Origin: Girardinichthys multiradiatus
Lineage: Eukaryota > Chordata > Actinopteri > Cyprinodontiformes > Goodeidae
DNA length: 64,000 nucleotides
Direction of reading: 5' to 3'
Assembly (NCBI RefSeq): GCF_021462225.1
Contig: NC_061817.1
Location: 248,001 to 312,000 of the forward strand
The notes under the pieces were generated by a model. That model saw only the letters and a program-made list of their open reading frames with translations. It searched no databases and was not told the origin of the DNA. Below, piece by piece: positions 1 to 11,395 of the stretch; within the stretch, counting starts at the first letter, position 1; each line of letters starts with the position of its first letter. Position numbers and translations under genes: made by a program.

Positions 1-659
1 TCTTGGGCTGTGGACAATGTGAAACATGTATGGTTCTCTGATGAGTCCACCTTTACTGTTTTTCCCACATCCTGGAGAGTTACGGTGTGGAGAAGCCCCA
101 AAGAAGCGTACCACCCAGACTGTTGCATGCCCAGAGTGAAGCATGGGGGTGGATCAGTGATGGTTTGGGCTACCATATCATGGCATTCCCTTGGCCCAAT
201 ACTTGTGCTAGATGGACACGTCACTGCCAAGGACTACCGAACCATTCTTGAGGACCATGTGCATCCAATGGTTCAAACATTGTATCCTGAAGGTGGTGCC
301 GTGTATCAGGATGACAATGCACCAATACACACAGCAAGACTGGTTTAATGAACATGAAAGTGAAGTTGAACATCTCCCATGGCCTGCACAGTCACCAGAT
401 CTAAATATTATTGAGCCACTTTGGGGTGTTTTGGAGGAGCGAGTCAGGAAACGTTTTCCTCCACCAGTATCACGTAGTGACCTGGCCACTATCCTGCAAG
501 AAGAATGGCTTAAAATCCCTCTGACCACTGTGCAGGACTTGTATATGTCATTCCCAAGACGAATTGACGCTGTATTGGCCGCAAAAGGAGGCCCTACACC
601 ATACTAATAAATTATTGTGGTCTAAAACCAGGTGTTTCAGTTTCATTGTCCAACCCCTG
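1..659 (+). mobile_element. Tc1/mariner-like transposon, 3' half
   Basis: The segment holds the catalytic half of a Tc1-type transposase followed by a terminal inverted repeat ending at 659, then TA at 660-661, the expected Tc1 target dinucleotide. The last ~45 bases are the reverse complement of the sequence starting at 50236, so 50236-50462 is the 5' end of the same family. The 5' part lies outside the window. The flanking sequence from 662 on reads as LINE coding sequence, which suggests insertion into that LINE. Confidence 0.85.
10..607 (+). pseudogene. Tc1-like transposase, C-terminal part, frameshifted
   Basis: Family role: a DDE transposase cuts at the terminal repeats and inserts at TA. 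Seen: the first acidic motif (WFSDES), the KHGGGSVMVW block, the second Asp (QDDNAPIH) and, in another frame, SPDLNIIEPLWG with the catalytic Glu, ending in GGPTPY. The reading frame changes between about 335 and 348: the first frame stops at 346-348 while the second is already open. This single frameshift between the second Asp and the Glu inactivates the gene. The N-terminal DNA-binding domains lie outside the window. Confidence 0.85.
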
Positions 660-661
660 TA

Positions 662-3419
662 TTTACCTCTGCTTCTGATAAGATCCAAGGTGGTACAACA
701 GCTATTGACAGTATCGGACTTATTACTGTATTTTGTATATGAAACTCTTCTATTATTTTTTTAATGATCCATCAAAACTTCTTGTCTCTTTTTTTATTTT
801 TTCCCAGCATGGCTTCAATATCTCTCGTGTTGGATGACCCGGGTTATTGCCTTGTAAATTTATCCAGTAATTTATTGTTAATTGTGTTCTCCTCAAATCT
901 AACGGCATTTCTCCCATTTCTACTTCGAGTAGTGTTTTAAAGGCTCCTGTACAAAGTCTTAATGCTTGATGTTGAATAATGTCTAATTTTTCCAGGTGCG
1001 TCTTTGCTGCTGAACCATATATAATACTTCCATAATCTATATTTGATCGGATCAATCCTGTATAAATTTGTTTTAACGCTTCCCTGTCTGCTCCCCAGTC
1101 ACTTTCTTACATTTATCTATTATTTTCTGAATATGTATATTCCATAGAATTTTCTCATCAAACCATATTCCTAAAAATTTTATACATTTAACTTGTTCTA
1201 ATTCTTGATTATATAATTACAATTTTATTTCCTCTCTTGTTTTTTTCCGTGTAAATACCATAACTTTTGTTTTCTCTACTGAGAACTTGAATCCCCATTA
1301 GAAGCCCACTCCTCTATCCTTCTTATCTCCACCTGTATTTTCTTTCTAGTTATCTTTACATTTTTCCTCTCTTTTCCATATGGCTCCATCATCTGCAAAA
1401 AGTAGATCCAAAAAACCTTCCTATTTCTTTTCCAATTTCTGTAAATATGTCGTTTATCATTATAGTGAACAATATTGGACTTATAATACTACCTTGTGGT
1501 GTTCCATTTTCTACAGTATATTTTGTTGATATTTCTTGATCTATTTTAACTTGAAGAGTTCTATTTGTTAAAAAATTTTGAATCCAGTTGAACATTTTCC
1601 CAGTAATTTTCATTTCATTTAATCATTAATCCTTCAACCCACATCATGTCATAAGCTTCTCTATGTCAAAAAATACAGCTACTACACTTTCTTTATTAAC
1701 TTGCGCTCTTCTGATTTAATGTTCTAAACACAACGTTGGATCATTAATATTTCTCCCTTTTCTAAAACCACTTTGCACTTTAGTAATGTACGTGTTGCTA
1801 TTCAAATAATATGTTAATTTATTATTAATCATTTTTCCATTATTTTGCATACATTTGATGTTAAAGCAATAGGTCTATAATTTTCTGGTTTTGTATTGTC
1901 TTTTCCTGGTTTAACTATTGGTACGATGATTGATTCCTTCCAGCTCTGAGGCAGCTCCTCCTCCTCTTTATTAGAGCTTTATTAGAGCTTTATTATAAAG
2001 CTCTAATAAGACATCTTTGGATGTTTCACTGAGATGTTGTATCATTGTGTGACAAATCTGATCTTTACCAGGTGCCCTTATTCTTAATTTTTCTAAGCAC
2101 AGAGTTTAGTTCTGCTTTTGTAAACGGTTCATTCATTAAGTTATGTGTTTCTTCAGTGTTCTGTAGTAAATCTTTGTATTTCAGTTTTGTGGCTTCCCTC
2201 CCTTTCCTTCCCTCATCACTAATGTTACTTGAACTATGAATTTTATTGAATGTTTTAGCTAGTATTTCAGCTTTTTCTTCATCTTTTTTATATTTGTATT
2301 TTCTACTTTTAATATTGGATATCCATATTCTTTCTTAATACCATTCATTCTTTTAATTGTTTTCCATATTTTATCAATTTTTGTTTCTCTCCCTTTTGTA
2401 CTACAAAAAGTCCTCCAATATTCTCTTTTTGCAGTAATAAGTTTCCTCACCATTGCTTGTTTTCTTTTATATTCAATGAGGTTCTGAAATACTGGATTTC
2501 TTTTAAATGCTTTAAATGCTTTATTTCTGAATTTTATTACTTCTCTACATTCACTGGTCCATTATGGTACCATTTTCTCATCACATCGTCTTTCCTCCTT
2601 TCTCCTTCCTCCTTTCTTTATTGAATTTTTTGCAGCTTCTATAATTATCTTACAAACACATTATATTATTTACATCCATTTTCATGTCTATTTTTCCTAG
2701 ATTTTTGTTCACTGAGATATTGAAATTTAATCCAGTCTGCCTTATTAAAATTCCATATATTTATTTTTACATTCTTAATGTTTAATGTTAGTCCTGTTCT
2801 GATCTTAATAGGATAATGATCACTACCTATTGTTGTATTTTTATCAGTATCCCACTCACCTATACCAGCTAACGAATTTGATACCAAAGTTAAATCAATT
2901 GCTGACTCTGTTCCTGTTCTTACATTAATTCTTGTACCCCTTCCATCATTAAGACATACTAAATTTTTTGTTTCTATTACTTCTTCTATAACTTGTCCGT
3001 TTTTATCATTACATTTTCCCCATATTGTGCTATTAGCATTAAAGTCCCCGCACCATATTATTCTCCTCCAGATATTCCAACATCTCTTCCATCCACTCCA
3101 TTGATAATGTTTTACATGGATTATAAAATTAATTATCTTACATTTTCCTTCTTTCTCCCAAATTTCAACAACTATATACTCTAAATCTTTACCTTTTCCT
3201 AATATTTGATATTGTACTCTGTCCTTTATAAATATCGCACACCCTCCTCCATTTCCTTCTTATACAACCATACCCATTAATAACAAAATCTAATGTTGGT
3301 TTTAACCATGTCTCCTGTACACAAATCACCTCTGGTTTCTCTTCAAGTTTATTAATATACCCTTTCAGTTCCTGTCCATTAGCTATCAGACTTCTAGCAT
3401 TCCACTGTAATATTCTCAT
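662..3419 (-). pseudogene. LINE ORF2 (endonuclease and reverse transcriptase), fragmented
   Basis: The start at 3419 gives MRILQWNARSLIANG, the usual opening of an APE-like endonuclease, with VICVQETWL shortly after. GSDHYPI near 2825 is a late endonuclease motif. RT is visible at 1389-1613 (NGTPQGSIISPILFTIMIND), although the catalytic FADD is lost to a break next to it. The region 753-1055 (RLCTGAFKT, EMGEMPLDLRR) matches the segment between RT and RNase H in I/Nimb elements. Coding-like text continues to 662 (e.g. VVPPWIL), where the Tc1 begins. Many frameshifts and stops. Confidence 0.65.
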
Positions 3420-4583
3420 ATATTATCAGCTGAGGTTCCTGGTCTCCCCTCTGTTTCCAACCTCTTATTGATGTTCTCCCAAGATCCCTCTTTGAAACCT
3501 AGAAATTTTTCTGCTCCTCTCACAATTATTTTAATTTTTTCAGTTTTATGTTTGGCCTGGTCAGTGCAATTGATGACGTAAGCAATGAATTGTATTAATT
3601 TTTCTACCGATAACTCAATATTCTCCTCTGTTTGCAGTTTTTGAGGAATTTGTCTCTCTTTTTGTTCCACCTCTCTTATCTTTTGTTCTTTCACACTTTT
3701 GACTGCTTCAGCATAACTTGTGTTTTTGCTCACCTTAATATGTTGGATTTCCTTTGCTGTTTTTCTCACCTCACATCCTCCACATGTAACCCTATGTTGA
3801 CCTCCACAGTTAAATTTTCCTGCACTTCTTTACAGTCTTCAATCTTGTGATTTTCTCCACACTTTGCACACCTCTGCTTTCCTTAGCAAACTGCTGCTAT
3901 GTGTCCATATCTCTGGCATTTGTAACATCTAAGTGGTGGAGGGATGTATGGTCTTACTTGGAAGCTCAAGAATCCTATTTTTATGTTTTCTGGCAAGATT
4001 GTTTCTGCAAATTCAGTCATCACTAACAGACTTCCTACTCTTTCTCCGTTAACAGTTTTTGATAACCTTTTCAGCGAGTTTACTTTTGCACCAGTAATGC
4101 TTCTTTTTATTTTGTCTAAATCTTCATCCTGAGGGATACCAAAAATCACCCCCCGGATTGATTTATTTTCTCCTAAGATCTTTCTCTTTGCAACCATTTT
4201 TTTCCCAATGCTTTCTACATGTAGAGCCTTCATTTTTCGTTCTTCATTTTTATACGTCACTAATAAGTTTCCGTCTCTTAATACTTTCACCATTTCTACA
4301 TCTCCTATTTTCTTTTTTATTTCTCTAGAAATCACTATCAGGTTAGGTTATTGTGCTCATCCTCATTCCTTAATTTTATTAGTATTTTAAATTCTTTCTT
4401 CAGTATTTTCCTTCTAACTATTCTCTCTTCATCCGAGCTGCTTCCTTCCAACTCTCGCTTGTTACCCTGACTTTCAAACATCCCTCCTTCCTCCTTTTTC
4501 CCACGTCCTCTTCCTTTCCCCCTACGTACCGGTGTCCATCCCTCAAAATCCATATCTTCCCCTTCTCCTGCCTGTCCTTCCAT
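3416..4583 (-). pseudogene. LINE ORF1 (gag-like, CCHC zinc knuckle)
   Basis: The start at 4583 opens a charged N-terminus (GRGRGKK, acidic SSSDEE). A shift of frame near 4335 leads into a 150-residue stretch ending with CYKCQRYGHIAAVC, a perfect C-X2-C-X4-H-X4-C knuckle at about 3885-3930. Traces of a second knuckle follow, after a stop, near 3850. A third open stretch (3416-3769) is rich in Lys and Glu and would be the C-terminus. ORF1 proteins of this type bind the element RNA. At least two frame breaks make it a pseudogene. Confidence 0.7.
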
Positions 4584-4720
4584 CCGAACCGTTCACATAC
4601 CAGTTTATGCCTTATTCCGCCGTTTTCAGTATGAAAGCAAGTTTATCCAGTAAGTCAAAAGAAAGCTGGATCGAGCTTGTCAAGTTTCCTCCTCCGAGCA
4701 GTAGCCACAGCCCGCGTGGG

Positions 4721-5372
4721 TAAGTTCCAAGGAAATTACCAATCAAAATCCGAATTCTTCGTGTCGTAGCCTAGTCACTCAAAAATCGAGATCTCTCTAA
4801 GCAACTCATCGGGCTGAACAAACATCCTGACTCTGTTTCTCGCGCCATCAATTGATTGTTCACATAAGACCGGACCGGAAGAAAGCGACTCCGGAAATGC
4901 ACCATGTTGATAGTATACCGGTCTCGTTCGAAATTATCTGTTCCCCGTGTCAAGAGCGAGCGCTGCAGCCATAGAGGCGGACCAGACAGTATTCACAGCT
5001 TTTCTGATCAACTTGTCGGTAAAAAGACAAAACGTAATCATGTCAAGATTGTTCACTACTTTAATTTTTTTTTTATTCATAACTCCTAGACCAAACCAAA
5101 TAAATAAAAAATAAACCTGGTCTTGTGAGTTTTTGTAACATAGCCTCAAGTTGTTTTTTTAATCGCCGAGAGAATGCAGGTCTTTGTCAACTTGTGTCAT
5201 GTTCACTTTAACCTGACAGACATCAGTCAGCCACCAAACACTCTTTTACAACACGTCGTGTTTATAAAAAAAAAAATTCATTACTGATATAAAACAATGG
5301 AAGCTCACTCTGCTGAATACAAACAATCAGCCGCCCTAATCAGATGAGTGTAGTTTATTATTCTGGTAAATC
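4721..5372. other. No gene seen; possible LINE 5' region and A/T-rich DNA
   Basis: The first part (to about 5000) is somewhat GC-richer and may be the 5' untranslated region or flank of the minus-strand LINE. The rest is A/T-rich with no convincing coding or terminal-repeat structure. Confidence 0.4.
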
Positions 5373-5946
5373 GTTCCCCCCTCATAACATGGGAACAAAT
5401 TACCTTACAGACAAGTTTTTTACTGTGTTCTTTACTCTCATCATGGACAACAAGTCCTGTGAATTTAGAAACATTTGCTCTTTATTTGCCAAAGGTACGG
5501 GGGGAACAGAATACTTCAGATGGCTGAAATGTTCTGTTCCCCCCTCATAACATGGAAACAAATTATTGTAAAATATGACAATGATTGGATTCATGAAATA
5601 TATTTCTAGAAGCTAATTTTTGATCGGTAATGTCTGATGTTTTGTTTAAAATAATCACCTCTAGCAGATATATTATTTAAGTACATATGAGAACATATTT
5701 ACTCTTTAAAAAGAGAAAACAAAACATTTACTGTAACATCAAAGGGGAACAGAATATTTCAGCCTGACCTCGTAATGTTTTGTTACCCCATGGGACAGGG
5801 ATTAACCAATCATCTTATGTTTTGGGTCGGTCATTCCTCACATCATACACAACTATCCTTGTGAACGTGGACACATTTGCTCTTTATTTGCCAGAGTTAC
5901 GGGGGGAACAGAATATTTCAGCCATCTGAAATATTCTGTTCCCCCC
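5373..5946. repeat. Hairpin-forming repeat, three copies
   Basis: Two copies of an inverted repeat with 21-base arms and 4-base loops lie at 5499-5544 (2 mismatches between arms) and 5901-5946 (perfect arms). The arms begin GGGGGGAACAGAATA. The loops are ATGG and CCAT, reverse complements of each other, so the copies are in opposite orientation by loop. Both are preceded by TTTGCTCTTTATTTGCC and followed by TCATAACA. A right-hand half copy starts at 5373 and a decayed copy begins at 5744. No coding function is evident. Confidence 0.75.
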
Positions 5947-5959
5947 TCATAACAAAAAA

Positions 5960-7097
5960 ACAAATTAATTTACCGGAATCATGGATGTTACATCTAGTGA
6001 ATTTAGAGACTTTCCTTCCCATAGTTACCTTTTTATCTGGAAAAAGTTGTAAAGAAAAATATCAAGCTTATTTTTCAAAATGTAATTTATTAACTTTTAG
6101 AAAAAGTCTAAACAAACAAGCACAACACAGCAAAGCGCCTCTGAATGATGCCATTTATTTTTCCCACCAACCCATTAGTTTGTGGATGATAATGAGAGCA
6201 CAGACTCCTTTTGATGTTTAAGAGTTTGCAAACTTAGATCAAAAAATAGATCTGAGAAAATAGACTGCATATTTAAACAACATCTAAAGGAAGAAATTCA
6301 AAATGTTGCATTTCTTTTAAGAGATTAAAAATAAATGCTTACGAAATTGACAAACTGCCATGGTCAGTCAAATTTCTTTTGGGCTTCAAACTGATGCACA
6401 AACTTTATAATGCACTCAGTAACTTCTGGGGCGTACTTTGTCTTAAGTGGGCAAGCCTGTGGCCACTTCGTACTGGTGTCCTCACTTTGTTTCAGCCAGT
6501 TTTCCAATGAGGTCCAGTTTAACTTATTCAAAAGGACGGGAAATCTTAAATAAAAAAATTAATCAATTAATGAATAAAAAATAATAAAATAGGGGCACGC
6601 TTTTGAGTACTGCTTTGTTAGAAAAAAATTATAGCTTTTTGACATGTGAATCTTCTCGTGTAAATAAAAATCAGTTAATCCATTTTCTACATCAACTCGT
6701 TCCAGATGTCTACCCCTAGTGAGAACACACAGAAAACAGGACAAACAACTGCTGATACTCACCTATAGAGCCAATTTAGAGTCAAGAGTTAACCAAACCT
6801 ATCCTATCATAAGTAGACCCATAGGTAGGACATCCAAACCTCACACCGAAAATACCTTAATACCAAACATCCTTGTATGTTGAGGCCACTGGGCTTACCT
6901 CCACACTATTATGAAGTCTCACTAAAAGTGCTTCTTTTTACTTTCAATTAGTTTACCTGTATGGGAGTGTACTCTGATGGCTGTTTCAGGGCTTGGGCAC
7001 TGGCCTGACAGGATGAGTACTCAGAGACCTGTAAAATTATTTAAAGACAAAATCAAAAAAGAATTTAACACATGTAAAGTAGACATTATTGGTCAAC
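5960..7097. other. No gene seen
   Basis: A/T-rich sequence with only short unrelated open frames. No terminal repeats, RNA gene or coding similarity recognised. Confidence 0.5.
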
Positions 7098-7099
7098 TA

Positions 7100-8708
7100 C
7101 AGATCCTTCTCAAAATATTAGCATATTGTGATAAAGTTCATTATTTTCCATAATGTCATGATGAAAATTTAACATTCATATATGTTAGATTCATTGCACA
7201 CTAACTGAAATATTTCAGGTCTTTTATTGTCTTAATACGGATGATTTTGGCATACAGCTCATGAAAACCCAAAATTCCTATCTCACAAAATTAGCATATT
7301 TCATCCGACCAATAAAAGACAAGTGTTTTTAATACAAAAACGTCAACCTTCAAATAATCATGTACAGTTATGCACTCAATACTTGGTCGGGAATCCTTTT
7401 GCAGAAATGACTGCTTCAATGCGGCGTGGCATGGAGGCAATCAGCCTGTGGCACTGCTGAGGTCTTATGGAGGCCCAGGATGCTTCGATAGCGGCCTTTA
7501 GCTCATCCAGAGTGTTGGGTCTTGAGTCTCTCAACGTTCTCTTCACAATATTCCACAGACTCTCTATGGGGTTCAGGTCAGGAGAGTTGGCAGGCCAATT
7601 GAGCACAGTGATACCATGGTCAGTAAACCATTTACCAGTGGTTTTGTCACTGTGAGCAGGTGCCAGGTTGTGATGAAAAATTAAATCTTCATCTCCATAA
7701 AGCTTTTCAGCAGATGGAAGCATGAAGTGCTCCAAAATCTCCTGATAGCTACCTGCATTGACCCTGCCCTTGATAAAACACAGTGGACCAACACCAGCAG
7801 CTGACACGGCACCCCAGACCATCACTGACTGTGGGTACTTGACACTGGACTTCTGGCATTTTGGCATTTCCTTCTCCCCAGTCTTCCTCCAGACTCTGGC
7901 ACCTTGATTTCCGAATGACATGCAGAATTTGCTTTCATCCGAAAAAAGTACTTTGGACCACTGAGCAACAGTCCAGTGCTGCTTCTCTGTAGCCCAGGTC
8001 AGGCGCTTCTGCCGCTGTTTCTGGTTCAAAAGTGGCTTGACCTGGGGAATGCGGCACCTGTAGCCCATTTCCTGCACACGCCTGTGCACGGTGGCTCTGG
8101 ATGTTTCTACTCCAGACTCAGTCCACTGCTTCCGCAGGTCCCCCAAGGTCTGGAATCGGCCCTTCTCCACAATCTTTCTCAGGGTCCGGTCACCTCTTCT
8201 CGTTGTGCAACGTTTTCTGCCACACTTTTTCCTTCCCACAGACTTCCCACTGAGGTGCCTTGATACAGCACTCTGGGAACAGCCTATTCGTTCAGAAATG
8301 TCTTTCTGTGTCTTACCCTCTTGCTTGAGGGTGTCAATAGTGGCCTTCTGGACAGCAGTCAGGTCGGCAGTCTTACCCATGATTGGGGTTTTGAGTGATG
8401 AACCAGGCTGGGAGTTTTAAAGGCCTCAGGAATCTTTTGCAGGTGTTTAGAGTTAACTCGTTGATTCAGATGATTAGGTTCATAGCTCGTTTAGAGACCC
8501 TTTTAATGATATGCTAATTTTGTGAGATAGGAATTTTGGGTTTTCATGAGCTGTATGCCAAAATCATCCGTATTAAGACAATAAAAGACCTGAAATATTT
8601 CAGTTAGTGTGCAATGAATCTAAAATATATGAATGTTAAATTTTCATCATGACATTATGGAAAATAATGAACTTTATCACAATATGCTAATATTTTGAGA
8701 AGGACCTG
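7100..8708 (-). mobile_element. Tc1/mariner transposon copy A, near complete
   Basis: Both ends are present. The left starts CAGATCCTTCTCAAAATA at 7100; the right ends with the complementary TATTTTGAGAAGGACCTG at 8708. TA flanks both sides (7098-7099 and 8709-8710). The inverted repeats extend beyond 200 bases. The transposase is on the minus strand. A closely similar second copy lies at 29618-31183. The intact frame and well-kept ends suggest a fairly recent insertion. Confidence 0.95.
7376..8380 (-). CDS. Tc1-like transposase, full-length frame, catalytic Asp replaced
   Basis: An uninterrupted 334-residue frame, normal for Tc1 transposases. The N-terminus is a paired-type helix-turn-helix (DISERIGCSQSAVSRHLSG), then a basic linker (GRKKCGRKR) and a second DNA-binding half. 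The DDE core has FSDESKF (first Asp), SVMVWGAVSAAG, the second position at residue 238 and SPDLNPIES (Glu 273, DD34E spacing). Residue 238 is Asn (codon at 7667-7669) where copy B has Asp, and nearby residues also differ (HHN and SDK against QHD and SAK). It is therefore predicted to bind ends but not to catalyse transposition. The start is the first Met, matching copy B. Confidence 0.9.
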   Translation of the reverse strand: MGKTADLTAVQKATIDTLKQEGKTQKDISERIGCSQSAVSRHLSGKSVGRKKCGRKRCTTRRGDRTLRKIVEKGRFQTLGDLRKQWTESGVETSRATVHRRVQEMGYRCRIPQVKPLLNQKQRQKRLTWATEKQHWTVAQWSKVLFSDESKFCMSFGNQGARVWRKTGEKEMPKCQKSSVKYPQSVMVWGAVSAAGVGPLCFIKGRVNAGSYQEILEHFMLPSAEKLYGDEDLIFHHNLAPAHSDKTTGKWFTDHGITVLNWPANSPDLNPIESLWNIVKRTLRDSRPNTLDELKAAIEASWASIRPQQCHRLIASMPRRIEAVISAKGFPTKY

Positions 8709-8813
8709 TAGAGTTTCAAATTGGTAATACAAATTGGGCTTACTCATTTTTCTAAAATTGAAACATTTTAGCATCTAGTAATAAAGAAACTTGTTTAGTT
8801 TGTTCATGGTGCT

Positions 8814-9005
8814 TATCTATAATACCCATTTCTTGATGTCAACAGACATTCCTGGCCAATAAAACCTCCTTGAGATGGCATCTATTGTTTTACATGCCAG
8901 CCCTACAGGGCCACAATGTGCCCCTGTAGGGCTGGCATGGAAGTCCACAAAGACTCTTTCTGCTTCCCCAGCACCTTTTAATAACATTGACCTTTGTTGA
9001 TGCAA
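8814..9005 (-). pseudogene. Retroelement integrase zinc-domain fragment (Ty3/gypsy- or GIN1-like)
   Basis: The translation contains FHASPTGAHCG followed by RRFYWPGM-VDIKKWV, the pattern of the HHCC zinc domain at the front of retrotransposon integrases and of genes derived from them. Only about 60 residues remain; no Cys pair, catalytic core or RT lies nearby, and the frame stops right after WVL. It could be an exon of a domesticated integrase gene, but no flanking exons were recognised, so a gypsy relic is more likely. Confidence 0.5.
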
Positions 9006-9027
9006 GACTGCCTGTGTGTCTTACATA

Positions 9028-9384
9028 CAGTGTATATAAAAAGTCTACACACCCCTGTTCAAATGCCAGGTTTTCATGATGTTAAAAAATGACAGCAAGA
9101 CAAATAATTTCACAACTTTTTCCACTTTTAATGTGACCTATACATCTGTACAATGCAATTGAAAAACAAACTGAAACCCTTAAATGGGACAAATATAAAA
9201 TAAAAAACTTTAAATAACCTGGTTGCATAATTATGCTCACCCTCAAACTAATACTTTGTTGCAGCATATGTGGCCTTTATTACAGCACTGTCTTTTTGGG
9301 TAGGAGCCTATTAGCATGGCACATCTTGATGTGGCAATACTTGCCCACTCTTCTTTGCAAAACCGCTCCAAATCTGACAGTTGT
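9028..9384 (-). mobile_element. Tc1-like transposon remnant (3' end)
   Basis: The left end starts CAGTGTATATAAAAAG after TA (9026-9027), a terminus typical of one teleost Tc1 family. On the minus strand, 9243-9384 encodes the end of a transposase (RFCKEEWASIATSRC, then a decayed C-terminus). The remainder of the transposase and the other terminal repeat are absent. Confidence 0.7.
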
Positions 9385-11395
9385 AATTGCCTGTAATACA
9401 ATATTATTATTAAAAGTGAAGCAGAATGTACTCTTTGCCTAACAGGGTCCATCCGGACCACAAACATAAAGCATCTGCTCGCAGAACAACTTCTAAATAA
9501 GCCTTCAGCATGCGTAATTACCCACTCAGAGGCGCCCAGCGCAAATTAACACATAGGAGAGATAACCTCGTCAGGGTAGAGGCTGCAATGACAAACCTGC
9601 TGCTGTGAATAGTGACGACAAAAGTTACCAACTGTAACAGTCCAGAAAAGCAGGAGGAGAACGGAACAGAAGGAAAAAATCAGCAACTGGATCATTCATA
9701 ATGATGCAGCAACAACGTCTGCATGTTTCAAGCAACACAATAGAGAGGGTCTGTTTGCTTTTCCTCTTGTTCCGCTGGAGGCACTAGCAGCCAGCCAGTA
9801 GCACACGCAATTTCCCCATTTAAATAGGGCGGTCTGCACCTTTTTGTACCTATTATCCATTACAATTTGTTTTGTAGAGGCAAGTTAGAGTTCCTTATTT
9901 GGGATCTTTGAAGATCAGAGACAAAGTGTGATCACCTAGATAGAAGCAGCAGTTTTCGTAGCTTACTGCTCTTGAGCAGACAGGTATTCTGCGTTAGCAC
10001 AAAGTCAAGCTCTAAAGATACACGCAATGGCGATCAATCTAGGCATAGTTATTAGACGACTTGGAAACAATCTCAAGTTCATCATTTTAGAATGAAACAT
10101 TTTATTGACAAATAAATATTGCAGATGTGTAAAACCAGAAAGGTTTCATAGTATAACTGTATTCGCACACACTATTACTTTAATGAAAGTGATAGGTGAT
10201 GTTTTTTAAATCCTGCTTTACACTGGGTGATTATTGCGTCTTATAGTGTTCCCACAGTCATAAAAAGTCAAATGTGAAAACAGAGTAGGAAAAATGTTAG
10301 TATTTTCAGTATTTAGTCCTTGTTGCATTGACATTTCTTTTAAAATAAAACATTCTTAAGGTGCGTTCACACCGAACATGGTTTTAGAATTTTGCACCAG
10401 GTCTGAAGACCTGTCTTGCACAAAGCCTTTCCTTGTGAAAGAATTGTAAGAAAGTCTCCAGTCATGAGCTTAAATTGTTGATCTTAGGTCAAACATTGGG
10501 ACACCAACCGCTGAGTTAGCTCTCTTAAGACCAAGGACAACCTACAACAAATATCGAGCAGTGTCAGAAATTTCCTGGTAAGATTGTGTAGTGTTACCTC
10601 GGCCTTAGCCAAACTCAAGATTTTAATACTCTCGTATCAGCTCGTATGTTCTGACATCTTCTGGACAGTTATGAGATTGCCAATGTATGCTTTGTCCAAA
10701 CAGTACAATTGTCTCTGACTTAAATGAAGAAAAATCATAGTGGCCAGTGAGGGACAGGTGGGGGAGGGCTGATACTGCACTGCTCTGTACTTCGTATAGC
10801 CTAAAAAACACTTGGTCCCTCTGGCACTTTCTATAGCATTTCAAAAGGACTTTAAACCATACAATTTATTCATTTATGATATAAACTTTTTGTGGTTTTG
10901 TAACTGCGAAATGTTGGCATGCTTTGATACTGCCAACTGACTTAGGCCTTATTGCCGAGTGGATGTCTCAAACTGTGATAAGAGGTGTGGGTCAGAAATA
11001 TATAAGTTGGGGTTTGACCACACAGGGCTCTAAACGTAAGGACGTAAATTTGAAAATTAATTCTAAAATATCAAAAGCCAGTGTAAAGAGATTAAAACTT
11101 GAGTAATGTGCTTTTTCTTTTGTGTGTTGGTTAAAATCCTAGCAGCAGCTATGATGATTATTCATGAAATAAAAGCATGAATAATTATCTCAGCTTTTGA
11201 TACCAGAGTTTGAGAAATATTCCTTAGGTGGAAAACAAAAATTTCCTGACTAATCCACGAGAACAGCACTTCAACAACATGGCAGAGTCAAAAACATTAC
11301 CTAGGTTTCTGATGTTTGGTTTGGCCGAGGAGGTCATTATAACAAGGTGTTGCTTAACATGAGTTATTCTGTTCTCATGGACAACAAAAAGGGTT
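9385..11395. other. No gene recognised
   Basis: Mostly A/T-rich. At 9897-9921 the text TTTGGGATCTTTGAAGATCAG resembles that at 26472-26495, hinting at two ends of one dispersed repeat family. At 10362-10377 GGTGCGTTCACACCGAAC resembles the terminus of the element at 41934, but no partner end was found. A 73-residue minus-strand frame (10623-10844) is not recognisable. Confidence 0.4.

Larger units (their letters stand above)
662..4720 (-). mobile_element. LINE of the I/Nimb-like group (minus strand, degraded)
   Basis: Reading the minus strand from about 4.7 kb downward gives an ORF1 with a CCHC zinc knuckle, then an APE-type endonuclease start, reverse transcriptase fragments and a post-RT region still coding when it reaches the Tc1 end at 660. 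This order is that of I/Jockey-superfamily LINEs; the knuckle-bearing ORF1 and the text around the endonuclease start resemble teleost Nimb elements. All reading frames are broken. The 5' limit is a guess (upstream of the ORF1 start at 4583). The 3' end, where an RNase H would be expected, is beyond the window. Confidence 0.7.

Noticed and set aside
10623..10844. 73-codon minus-strand gene
   Set aside because: No family resemblance, no splice or regulatory context, and length within chance expectation.
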